From JAIBJN01 sp963775395 (lineage in GTDB: Bacteria; Actinomycetota; Thermoleophilia; Gaiellales; Gaiellaceae): DNA of 64,000 nt. Shown piece by piece: positions 34,986 to 43,887 of the stretch. Position 1 is the first letter of the stretch. The number at the start of each line of letters is the position of its first letter. Made by a program: the position numbers and the translations under genes. The stretch is taken from assembly GCA_963775395.1 (NCBI GenBank), contig CAVZIX010000014.1, forward strand, positions 62,001 through 126,000. Reading direction: 5' to 3'. A model generated the notes under the pieces. The model ran no database searches and was not told where the DNA came from. It saw only the letters and a list, made by a program, of their open reading frames with translations.

Positions 34986-35987
34986 TCAGACGGCGCGGAG
35001 CCAGTCGCGGAGCTCGGTGTGGGCCGGCGAGTGTCCGCCGTTCGCGAGCTCAGCTCGTAGCTCGCCCACGGTCCCGAAGCGCTCGGCGAGCACGTCGTGG
35101 TTGTGGATCGTCTCGAAGTTGACCTGGCGGGCGAGCACGAAGTCGTCATCGCCGAGCTCGCCGTAAGCATCGACGGCGCCCTTCACCATCAACCGCACCG
35201 AGTCCTCGACGAAGCGCGGGGAGAGGTGCGCGTGCTCGACGACGAAGAGCTCGTCCGGGCGCTTGAGGAGCTCGTAGATCGGCGAGCTCATCGACTGCTC
35301 GACGATCTCGACGAGGTCCTCGGCGTCGAGCCGGAGCTCCGTGCCGAGATAGAGCGTCCCGCGGCCGCGCTGGTTGTGGGTCGCGAGCGGGACGAGCTCG
35401 AGGATTCGCTCCACGTCGGCGCCGGCGAAGCCGGCTTCGCCGAGGCGCTCGGCGGCCTGGTCGCGGACGAGCCCCTGCGCGCACGGGCACGCGTTGATGC
35501 CGGTGGCCTCGACCCCGACGAGCCGCCGCGATGCCGTGCGGGACGCGGCCGCGATCCCGAGGAGCGAGACGAGCTCCTGGGTCCGGAGCCCGGTGACCGG
35601 CGTGGAGCGCTCGATCGGATAGCGCGCCGCGATCCTGACCTCGGCCCGGAGCGCGTCCTGGCGCTCGACGATGTGGCGCGCGATGTGCTCGGCGAGTCGC
35701 TCGACGAGGAGCATCTCTCCGATCACGAGCTCGTCGATGGCCTCCTCGAAGAGCTCGGGGAAGCGCGACATGTGCACGCCCTTCTGGGCGGGATCGAGGT
35801 CGACGAAGCAGTCGATCTCGGCCGAGACGAGCGCGTCGCGGCCGCCGTGCTGCATGCGCACGGCCTTCTGCACGCCCGTGACGCCCGCCCGGGAGAGCCC
35901 GAGCTGCACGTCCGGGACGGACGCCTGGAGATCCGCCGTCGCGGTTACTCTCCGCTCCACCCGGCGAAACGTAGCACCCCGTGACAT
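34986..35987 (-). CDS. folE2: GTP cyclohydrolase FolE2 (type IB), 333 aa
   Basis: The COG1469/DUF198 pattern is clear: GVTGVQKAVRM near the N-terminus, VDLDPAQKGVHMSRFPE, VGVEATGINACPCAQGLV with the catalytic Cys, LVPLATHNQRGRGTLYLG, and SSPIYELLKRPDELFVVEHA. It makes dihydroneopterin triphosphate from GTP, the first step of folate synthesis, without needing zinc specifically. This fits ThyX nearby in a folate context. The start ATG 35987 has no good ribosome binding site and shares CATG with the start of the divergent kinase-like gene; GTG 35960 is an alternative. Confidence 0.9.
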   Translation of the reverse strand: MSRGATFRRVERRVTATADLQASVPDVQLGLSRAGVTGVQKAVRMQHGGRDALVSAEIDCFVDLDPAQKGVHMSRFPELFEEAIDELVIGEMLLVERLAEHIARHIVERQDALRAEVRIAARYPIERSTPVTGLRTQELVSLLGIAAASRTASRRLVGVEATGINACPCAQGLVRDQAAERLGEAGFAGADVERILELVPLATHNQRGRGTLYLGTELRLDAEDLVEIVEQSMSSPIYELLKRPDELFVVEHAHLSPRFVEDSVRLMVKGAVDAYGELGDDDFVLARQVNFETIHNHDVLAERFGTVGELRAELANGGHSPAHTELRDWLRAV

Positions 35988-36573
35988 GACCAACGATCGC
36001 CAATATGCCGAGCTGGTCTCGGTCGCCTGCCACGACATCCTCACGCCGCTGGCGACGGTCTACGGCTTCGCGCGGACGCTCGAGCGGGTCGAGCTCGAGC
36101 CGCCCTCGGACCGCTACGTCGAGATGATCGGCGCCGCCTCGTCACAGATCGACGACCTCGTCGACCAGCTCAGGCTCGCCACGCGCATCCAGCTCGGCCT
36201 CTACAAGCCGGCGCTGGTGGAGCAAGACTCGCTGGAGCTCGCGCGCGCCGCTGCCGAACGCCTGGACGAGGGCCGTGTCGAGGTCTCGGGCGAGGGGTCG
36301 GCCGTGCTCGTCGACCCGGACCCGACCGCGCGCGCTCTCGCTCAGCTGGCCCGCGCCGCTGCGCGGTTCGGCGGCCACGACACGGTCACGCTGCAGGTGG
36401 CCGGGCCGGTGCTGACGGTCGCACCGCTCTCTCGCCCGGCCGAGCCGGTCGTGCTCGGAGAGGAGCTGCGGGAGCTCGCCGCCCCGGCCGCCGCCATGCT
36501 CGTGCGCGCGCTCGAGGGAACCCTCGAGGCGCGCGACGAGACGTTGGTAATCGTGCTGCCTAGCGGTTCCTGA
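35986..36573 (+). CDS. Histidine kinase-like protein with degenerate ATPase domain, 195 aa
   Basis: MTNDRQYAELVSVACHDILT and PLATVYGFARTL form a HisKA-type helix with the phospho-His (about 16), followed by a second dimer helix. The C-terminal 120 residues have the predicted size of an HATPase domain but no recognisable N, G1 or G2 box (no NAxKY, DxGxG or GxGLG). It may act as a phosphotransfer protein or a dimerising inhibitor. ATG 35986 overlaps the folE2 start on the other strand; the 3' end overlaps the next convergent gene by 14 bases. Confidence 0.7.
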   Translation: MTNDRQYAELVSVACHDILTPLATVYGFARTLERVELEPPSDRYVEMIGAASSQIDDLVDQLRLATRIQLGLYKPALVEQDSLELARAAAERLDEGRVEVSGEGSAVLVDPDPTARALAQLARAAARFGGHDTVTLQVAGPVLTVAPLSRPAEPVVLGEELRELAAPAAAMLVRALEGTLEARDETLVIVLPSGS

Positions 36574-37183
36574 ACGGATCGACGTAGACGTCGTCGATCT
36601 GCCACTTCGCTCCGAGCCCGACGGGCCGGAAGCGGAAGGCGACCGCGAGCTCGCCGTTCTTGTCCAGGAGCGTGAGCAGGTCTGCCAGGACCAGGCCCGG
36701 GAGCGAGGGATGCCACTTCGAGCCGCCCGTGTGCACGCCGGCCGGCAGCACCAGGACCTGGCCCGTGAGCGGGTTCTCGACCAGCGCCTCCACGAGCAGC
36801 GTCGAGAGGAGGACCGTGCCGCGGTTCTTGGCGAAGTACCGGAGGGTCGGGTGCAGAAGCTGCACGCACATGGGGCGCGTCGTCGCCGTGCTCCCGGACG
36901 GGAGGTAGAGCGAGCGCTTGTCGGTCTTGCTGCCGACGAAGAAGGACTCGTTCTCGTTCTGGATCGCCGCCCCGCCGGTGAGCTTCCAGCCGGTCGTGCC
37001 GGACTCGAGGTTGCCGTTGGGCGCGAGCACGTACCGCATCGGGTCGAGCCAGCGCAGGAACGGCTGCGAGGCCGTCCGGCCTTCACAGCCGACTGCCGAA
37101 TCTCCGAACGTGCCGGCATGGGCCGGCGCTGCAAGAGCGAGCGCGCAGAGCGCAAGGACACCACACCGCAAAAGACTTCTCAT
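36560..37183 (-). CDS. Secreted protein of a Thermoleophilia-type family, 207 aa
   Basis: Signal peptide MRSLLRCGVLALCALALAAP, ending AHA. The mature part has C..........FLRWLDPMRYVLAPNGNLES, GTTGWKLTGGAAI, SLYLPSGSTATTRPMCVQLL and WQIDDVYVDPF. I recognise this layout (a WLDP..Y.LAP..(S/N).E...GW.L.GGA pattern with carbohydrate-binding-like beta sandwich) from many secreted proteins of Thermoleophilia, but no function is assigned. The two cysteines probably pair. Confidence 0.7.
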   Translation of the reverse strand: MRSLLRCGVLALCALALAAPAHAGTFGDSAVGCEGRTASQPFLRWLDPMRYVLAPNGNLESGTTGWKLTGGAAIQNENESFFVGSKTDKRSLYLPSGSTATTRPMCVQLLHPTLRYFAKNRGTVLLSTLLVEALVENPLTGQVLVLPAGVHTGGSKWHPSLPGLVLADLLTLLDKNGELAVAFRFRPVGLGAKWQIDDVYVDPFRNR

Positions 37184-37243
37184 CGCCGCAATTCCTCCCT
37201 AGCCGCTGGTCATCTCAGTGTTGGGAAGGCCGGGGGGCATGCC

Positions 37244-37286
37244 ATCCCTCGTCGGGGTGAACCACGTTGATCCCCCCTTCGGGTGA
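37244..37286 (+). repeat. Imperfect direct repeat upstream of the HD-GYP gene
   Basis: ATCCCTCGTCGGGGTGA (37244-37260) and ATCCCCCCTTCGGGTGA (37270-37286) match at 13 of 17 positions with a 26-bp period, about two and a half helical turns. They lie 38-80 bp before the HD-GYP start, a natural place for a tandem operator. Confidence 0.45.
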
Positions 37287-37323
37287 CTTCCGTGTGTAGC
37301 TCAGCCCCGACATTGCAGGGAGA

Positions 37324-38655
37324 ATGTCCGTGGCGACGCCGACTGCGGCCGACCTCGACCCCGAGGCCGGCGGACTCATCGAGGACGCGCGTGCGCGCGC
37401 GTCGGAGCGACTGGCGGCGAGAGATTCGCGCGCCACGCTCTTCGGCGCCCTGGCGTTCGTCGCAGTCGCAGTCCCGTTCGCCTTCCTCGCCCCGACGGAC
37501 CGTGTCGTCGAGCCTTGGGTGCTCCTCCTGCTCGTCGCCGCGTACGCCCTCGCAGCCCGCGTCGAATTCGAGATCGGCTCCGGGTTCGCGGTGCCCACGC
37601 AGATCGTCTTCGTGCCCATGCTCTTCCTGCTCCCGGTGGCGCTCGTACCGCTCTGCGTCGCCGTCGGCTTCCTCCTCTGCTCGGCCGGCGAGTTCGTGCG
37701 CAGGCGCGTTCACGGAGAGCGCGCGCTGCTGGAGGTCTTCAGCGCATGGCACGCCCTCGGGCCCGCGCTCGTGCTTGCGATTGCCGGCGAGCCCGCTCCC
37801 ACGTGGGACATCCTGCCGCTTTTCGGAGGAGCGCTCTTCGCGCAGTTCGCCTTCGACTTCGCCAGCTCTGCGGTGCGGGCCCGGGTGGCATTCGACGTCC
37901 CCTTCCGCGCCCAGCTCCGGATGACCGCCCCCGTCTACTTCGTGGACGCGGCGCTCGCCCCGGCCGGGTTCCTCTTCGCCGTGGTCGCTTACGACGAGCC
38001 GTTCGCAATCCTGCTCGTCGTCCCGTTGCTGGCGCTCTTCGCCTTCTTCGCGCGCGAGCGCCACAGCCGGATCGACCACGCGCTCGAGCTCAGCCACGCC
38101 TATCGGGGCACGGCGTTCCTCCTCGGAGATGTCATCGAGGCGGACGACGCCTACACGGGTAGCCACAGCCGCGATGTCGTCGAGCTCGTCGTTGCGGTCT
38201 CGACGGAGCTCGGGCTGGACCCGCGCTCGCAGCAGGACGCCGAGCTGACGGCGCTCCTCCACGACGTCGGCAAGATCCGGATCCCCGCCGAGATCATCAA
38301 CAAGCCCGGCAAGCTCACGGACGAGGAGTGGGAGATCATGAAGACCCACACCGTCGAGGGCGAGAAGATGCTCGCCAAGATCGGCGGTCTCCTCGGCCGC
38401 GTCGGCCACCTCGTCCGGTCGTGCCACGAGCGCTGGGACGGAAAGGGGTACCCCGACGGTCTCGCCGGCGAGGACACGCCGCTCGTCGCGCGCATCGTCT
38501 GCGCCTGCGACGCCTACAACGCGATGACCACGGACCGCCCGTACCGCCAGGCTCGCTCTGCCGAGGAGGCCCTCCACGAGATGGAGGTCTGCTCCGGTTC
38601 GCAGTTCGACCCCGACGTGGTCGCGGCGCTCGCCGCCGTCGTTCTTCGCGGCTAG
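37324..38655 (+). CDS. Membrane HD-GYP protein, 443 aa
   Basis: The N-terminal half (about 38-250) has about seven hydrophobic helices, similar in layout to MASE-type sensor domains. The HD-GYP domain (about 265-440) is complete: GSHSRDVVELV, LLHDVGKIRIPAEIINKP, HTVEGEKMLAKIGGLLGR, SCHERWDGKGYPDGLAGEDT and CACDAYNAMTTDRPYR. It should hydrolyse c-di-GMP in response to a membrane signal. Start ATG 37324 has GGGAGA nearby. The ATCCCCCCTT element upstream resembles elements before the pilT and pilB genes. Confidence 0.9.
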   Translation: MSVATPTAADLDPEAGGLIEDARARASERLAARDSRATLFGALAFVAVAVPFAFLAPTDRVVEPWVLLLLVAAYALAARVEFEIGSGFAVPTQIVFVPMLFLLPVALVPLCVAVGFLLCSAGEFVRRRVHGERALLEVFSAWHALGPALVLAIAGEPAPTWDILPLFGGALFAQFAFDFASSAVRARVAFDVPFRAQLRMTAPVYFVDAALAPAGFLFAVVAYDEPFAILLVVPLLALFAFFARERHSRIDHALELSHAYRGTAFLLGDVIEADDAYTGSHSRDVVELVVAVSTELGLDPRSQQDAELTALLHDVGKIRIPAEIINKPGKLTDEEWEIMKTHTVEGEKMLAKIGGLLGRVGHLVRSCHERWDGKGYPDGLAGEDTPLVARIVCACDAYNAMTTDRPYRQARSAEEALHEMEVCSGSQFDPDVVAALAAVVLRG

Positions 38656-38776
38656 CGCAATCATCGTAACCGTCCCCTGACGACGTCCCGGCCGGGGCAC
38701 CTTTTTGGGTGAACCGGCGCTTGATCCCTCGTTCGTGGCCCCAGGCGCCGCCGCGGCGGGCCGATCTCCCCAGTGC

Positions 38777-40948
38777 ATGAGCCGCCGCACTCTGCCCGCT
38801 CGCCCATGTCCGCACTCGCGGCGAAGGGCTGCGGTCGCCGCCGTATTCGTTGCCTGCGCCGCCGCGCTCGCACTCGCCGACCCCGCATCGGCCGCCTCGC
38901 CCCGTCCTGCCAAGCCGTCGCCCCTCCGTGTCGTCTCCACCTCTACCGACACGGTCGTCCTTGCCTGGAAGCGGACGGCACGCCGCTTCGCCGTCTCGAA
39001 GAACTTCCGCCGCCAGGCCGTCGTCCGCACCCGGGTCTACGCCTTCCGCGACCTCCGCTGTGGACGCTCCTTCCGCTTCGGCGTCCGCGCGATCAACCGC
39101 GCGGGCCGGGTCTCTCGGTCCGCCACGATCGGCGCCCGGACGCGCCCGTGCCCGCCCGTCGACGGGCCGCCCGCCTCCGTCCACGCTCCGGTCCTGTCCG
39201 GGAGCGCCGCCGTCGGCGGCGTCCTCAGCACGTCCGACGGGACGTGGGCAGGGGCCGCGCCCATGACCTACGCATACGCGTGGCTTCGCTGCGACTCCAC
39301 AGGCTGGCCCTGCACACCCATTCTCGGGGTCTCGTCCTCCACCTACCCCGTCTCGGCCGCGGACGACGGCTGGCGCCTCCGCGCGCGCGTGACCGCGACC
39401 AACTCCTTCGGCTCCGCCGAGGCGACCTCCGCGGCCACCGGAATCGTCGGCGCGCCGCCGCCCCCTCCGCCACCGCCACCGCCACCGCCGCCCCCTCCGC
39501 CACCGACCGCCGGCAGGTGCACCGGCACCGACATCAGGTACACGTCGGGCTCGGGCGCGCAGATCGTCTTCGACCTCGGGTCGAGCTCGTATGCCTGTGG
39601 TCGCTTCGCCAACGGCGACTGGTACGTCGTCGGCCCCGCCGTCATCCGGCAGATCACGCCGGCCATCGTCGGCTCGGGCTCGAGCCTGCGGCACGGCGTC
39701 GACGTGAACCCGGCGGTGACGTCCGGGAACGCCCAGCGCTGGGACGGCCGCCTCGAGGGCGTCCAGAGCCCGTCCGTCTCTTTCCCCTATGCGGCGCAGC
39801 CGGGGCAGTCGATCGTCAAGTACGTCTCGAACAACCCGGGCGGCTCGTGCCCGGATCGGCGCTGCGGTCGCTTCGCGGCCGTCCTCACCGTGCTCGGCTC
39901 CGCTCCTGCCAGTCCGGAGACGACGTTCCGCCCGCCCTACTGGGGCGCGTACAAGCCGCTCTTCTCGACGAACAGCCTCGACCTCAGCCTGCTCGAGCGA
40001 CTGAGCTCGAGCGCGGCCCCGGCAAAGATCAGCCGTAGCGAGGCGATCATTCGTACGGCGCACTTCCGGCTCGACAACAGCCCGAGCGGGGTCGCCTCCG
40101 GCGGCGAGCTTGAGCCGGTGGACGCCTTCCACGAGGGGAACGCCTGGGGCGCGAACGTCCTTAGGGCCGATGCCGAGGTCGCCTTCTGGCTCATGCTCGA
40201 CAACGCGTGCGCTAGCCCGCCGTGCTCGGCGGCCGCCGACCAGGCGGCCAAGCTGCCGGTGCTGATCGGCTTCGTCCAGAACGGGATCGACCTCTGGGCG
40301 GGGACCCGGGGCGGCCTCAACATCACGCGCGGCGGCGGCGGCAACTCCGCCGGCAAGCTTTTCCTCGAGGTCTTCGCCGCGACGTTCATGCGGAACACGC
40401 AGATGGCCGCCGACATCGCCGCGGCCCCCGAGCGCAACTTCTGGGAGACGTTCAGCCTCTACCGCGGCGTGAACGGCAAGGCGCTCTGGGGCCAGATGTG
40501 GCACAACGGCGACTTCGATGCGTGGGAGGACTCGTACTGGGACGATCTCGACGCGTGCACGAACTGCAGCACGCGCGACCCGTACGGGCTCGTCGACGGA
40601 GGCGCCCGGCCGGGAACCTCTTACCAGCGCAACACGATGCTGCCCACGAAGTACATGGCCCTCGTTCTCCGCCTGATTCCCGAGACAGCGGCCTACTGGC
40701 CGGACCAGCACGAGACCGTGATCACGGACTACGCCGACCGCGTGGTCGCCTCCGGCGCGCTCACGATCCCGGACACCTGCGCGACGAAGCAGGGCACGTA
40801 CGGAGTCAACTATGGCCCGAACGGTCAGGGCGGCTGCATCCGGGGCGCCGCCCGCGTGCCGCAGTACCACGGGGACACCGTCGACGGCGAGGGCACGGGC
40901 GCGCGCCGCAGCACCTTCGGCGACCAGATGTGGGACGCGTACCGCTGA
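38777..40948 (+). CDS. Large secreted protein, FN3-like and Ig-like modules plus unknown domain, 723 aa
   Basis: ATG 38777 gives a signal peptide ending DPASA. Then a fibronectin-like module (PSPLRVVSTSTDTVVLAWKR, about 45-120), a module of the type DGTWAGAAPMTYAYAWLRCD followed by VTATNSFGSAEATS (about 135-220), common in actinobacterial surface proteins, a run of 17 prolines (about 228-244), and a C-terminal region of about 475 residues with Cys pairs, GNAWGANVLRADAEVAFWLM, GLNITRGGGGNSAGKLFLEV and NFWETFSLYRGVNGKALWGQ. This helical-looking region could be a toroid-type carbohydrate enzyme, but I recognise no catalytic motif. Not near other sugar genes. Confidence 0.65.
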   Translation: MSRRTLPARPCPHSRRRAAVAAVFVACAAALALADPASAASPRPAKPSPLRVVSTSTDTVVLAWKRTARRFAVSKNFRRQAVVRTRVYAFRDLRCGRSFRFGVRAINRAGRVSRSATIGARTRPCPPVDGPPASVHAPVLSGSAAVGGVLSTSDGTWAGAAPMTYAYAWLRCDSTGWPCTPILGVSSSTYPVSAADDGWRLRARVTATNSFGSAEATSAATGIVGAPPPPPPPPPPPPPPPPPTAGRCTGTDIRYTSGSGAQIVFDLGSSSYACGRFANGDWYVVGPAVIRQITPAIVGSGSSLRHGVDVNPAVTSGNAQRWDGRLEGVQSPSVSFPYAAQPGQSIVKYVSNNPGGSCPDRRCGRFAAVLTVLGSAPASPETTFRPPYWGAYKPLFSTNSLDLSLLERLSSSAAPAKISRSEAIIRTAHFRLDNSPSGVASGGELEPVDAFHEGNAWGANVLRADAEVAFWLMLDNACASPPCSAAADQAAKLPVLIGFVQNGIDLWAGTRGGLNITRGGGGNSAGKLFLEVFAATFMRNTQMAADIAAAPERNFWETFSLYRGVNGKALWGQMWHNGDFDAWEDSYWDDLDACTNCSTRDPYGLVDGGARPGTSYQRNTMLPTKYMALVLRLIPETAAYWPDQHETVITDYADRVVASGALTIPDTCATKQGTYGVNYGPNGQGGCIRGAARVPQYHGDTVDGEGTGARRSTFGDQMWDAYR

Positions 40949-40954
40949 GCGGTT

Positions 40955-41782
40955 CTACCTGAGCAGCCGCGAGAGCCGCCGGTCCTTGAGGACGCGGCCC
41001 CCGGTCTGGCACTCCGGGCAGTAGAAGATCGTGTGCTCCTCGAAGTCGACCCGGGCGATCGGGGTGCCGCAGTTCGGACACGGCTCGCCGAGGCGGTTGT
41101 GCACCTTGTACGCCTTCGCGTCGCCTGCGCCCGCGAGCCGGAGCTCGAGGCCGTAGGCCATCAGCTCCCGGATCGTCGCGGCCAGGCGCTCGATCTCCTC
41201 GTCGGAGAGCTCGGTCGTCAGCGCGTACGGCGAGAGCTTCGCCCGGTTGAGGATCTCGTTCGACCATGCGCGCCCGATCCCGGCGAGCGCCCGCTGGTCG
41301 CGGAGGAACGGGTGGAGCCGTCGGCCCTCGCGCCGGGCGATATCGCCCAGCTCGTCCGCCTGGATGCCGTCGGCCTCGGGCCCGAGGTGCTCGAGCTCGG
41401 CCTCGATCTCCTCCGGCCGGAAGACTCCGACCTTCGCGCGCTTCTTCGGGCCGCCCTCCGTGAGGATCAGCTCGCCTCCGTCCTCGAGCCGCAGGCGGAA
41501 CGCCGGCGTCTTCGGGCCTTTCGCACCGGGCTCGAGGAAGCGGATTCGACCGGCGCTCATCAGGTGGACGTGGAGGACGAGCTCGCCGTCCTCGGTGGGG
41601 AAGAGGAGGTGCTTGCCGCGTCGCCGCGCGCCCGCGAACCGCCGGCCCTCGAGCGCGGCGAGCGGCGGGTCGAAGGTCTTCAGCGTCGCGACGTGGGCGG
41701 GCCCCGCTTTCGCGACCGGCGAGCGTGCGAGCGGCTCGTCGAGCGTGCGGCGTGCCGCCTCTACCTCGGGAAACTCGGGAAT
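40955..41782 (-). CDS. mutM: Formamidopyrimidine-DNA glycosylase (Fpg/MutM family), ATT start, 275 aa
   Basis: The frame begins I-PEFPEVEAARRTLDEP, matching M-PELPEVE of MutM. The essential Pro and Glu follow directly on ATT 41780-41782. AGGAGG (41787-41792, minus strand) lies four bases upstream, and a TGA 41804-41806 closes the frame above, so ATT is the only start that gives the catalytic N-terminus. ATG 41560 would remove 74 residues. Further motifs: GKHLLFPTEDGELVLHVHLM and the zinc finger PCPNCGTP...YCPECQ at the C-terminus. Removes oxidised purines from DNA and cuts the strand. Length is normal. Divergent from asparaginase by 11 bp. Confidence 0.85.
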   Translation of the reverse strand: MPEFPEVEAARRTLDEPLARSPVAKAGPAHVATLKTFDPPLAALEGRRFAGARRRGKHLLFPTEDGELVLHVHLMSAGRIRFLEPGAKGPKTPAFRLRLEDGGELILTEGGPKKRAKVGVFRPEEIEAELEHLGPEADGIQADELGDIARREGRRLHPFLRDQRALAGIGRAWSNEILNRAKLSPYALTTELSDEEIERLAATIRELMAYGLELRLAGAGDAKAYKVHNRLGEPCPNCGTPIARVDFEEHTIFYCPECQTGGRVLKDRRLSRLLR

Positions 41783-41793
41783 AGTTCCTCCTC

Positions 41794-42657
41794 GTGGACG
41801 CGATCAATGTAGCCGTCACCCGGGGAGGCCTCGTGGAGTCGCGGCACCTCGTGCACGCGGTCGTCGTCCGCGACGGCGAGGTCGCCGAGGCCTGGGGCGA
41901 TCCGAGCGTCGTCAGCTTCGTCCGCTCCGCGGCGAAGCCCCTCCAGGCGCTCCCGCTCGTCCCGTTCGGCCTGCCCGAGGACGAGCTGGCGATCGCGTGC
42001 GCCTCGCACGAAGCGCTCCCCGAGCAGCTCGTCGCAGTCCGCGCGCTCCTCGAGCGCGCCGGCGCCGCGACCGAGGATCTCGAGTGCGGGGCCGAGCACG
42101 GCTCCAAGTTGCGTCACAACTGCTCAGGGAAGCACGCGGGCTTTCTCTTGCTTGCGCGTCGAAACAGCTGGCCGACGGAGGGCTACCGGCTCCCGGAGCA
42201 CCCAGTTCAGCAGGAGGTCCGCAGGATCGTCGCCGAGGCGGTCGGGAAGGACGCGGCGGAGCTCGACACGGCCGTGGACGGCTGCGGCGTGCCGACCTTC
42301 GCGCTCTCTCTCGTCGAGATGGCAGGTGTCTTCGCCGGCCTCGTCCGCGGCGAGCCTGCGGGCGCGGACGCGGTCGTGGGGGCGATGACCGCGCACCCGC
42401 AGCTGATCGGCGGCCCCGGCGCCGTCGACACGCTGGTGATGCGGGCGCTGCCCGGATCGGTCGCCAAGCGCGGCGCCGAGGGGGTCCTCTGCGTCGGCGT
42501 CGCCGACGGCGCAGGCGTCGCGCTCAAGGTCGACGACGGCGCGAACCGCGCCGCCTACGTCGCCGCAGGCGTCGTCCTCGGAATCGCCGAGCTTCGGGAG
42601 CGGCCCGTCCGGAACAGTCGGGGAGAGACAGTTGGCACGATCTCGGCGACTGCCTGA
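41794..42657 (+). CDS. Asparaginase II family protein, 287 aa
   Basis: VTRGGLVESRHLVHAVVVRD, DPSVVSFVRSAAKPLQALPL, IACASHEALPEQL, LRHNCSGKHAGFL and AVDGCGVPTFALSL match the asparaginase II family (the Rhizobium type, not the E. coli AnsB type). It hydrolyses asparagine to aspartate and ammonia. GTG 41794 has no clear ribosome binding site on its strand; the 11-bp gap to mutM means the two divergent promoters must overlap the opposite genes. Fits the amino-acid catabolic theme of the window. Confidence 0.88.
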   Translation: MDAINVAVTRGGLVESRHLVHAVVVRDGEVAEAWGDPSVVSFVRSAAKPLQALPLVPFGLPEDELAIACASHEALPEQLVAVRALLERAGAATEDLECGAEHGSKLRHNCSGKHAGFLLLARRNSWPTEGYRLPEHPVQQEVRRIVAEAVGKDAAELDTAVDGCGVPTFALSLVEMAGVFAGLVRGEPAGADAVVGAMTAHPQLIGGPGAVDTLVMRALPGSVAKRGAEGVLCVGVADGAGVALKVDDGANRAAYVAAGVVLGIAELRERPVRNSRGETVGTISATA

Positions 42658-42792
42658 AAATTCATACCCAACTTTTCCACAGGCATTGTAGAATCCGCGG
42701 CCGGGTGCGGCTGTGAGCCGGGGGGCGAGGACATCTCCGGCTCGTTTTCGTTCCGTTCGACACGTTGCACGGGTAACGAGAAAGGCGGGTCA

Positions 42793-43883
<1,091 letters not shown>

Positions 43884-43887
<4 letters not shown>

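Noticed and set aside
42660..42792. Promoter of rpoD with TAGAAT as -10
   Set aside because: A -10-like TAGAAT is visible near 42690, but no -35 lies at a proper distance, so I could not support it.
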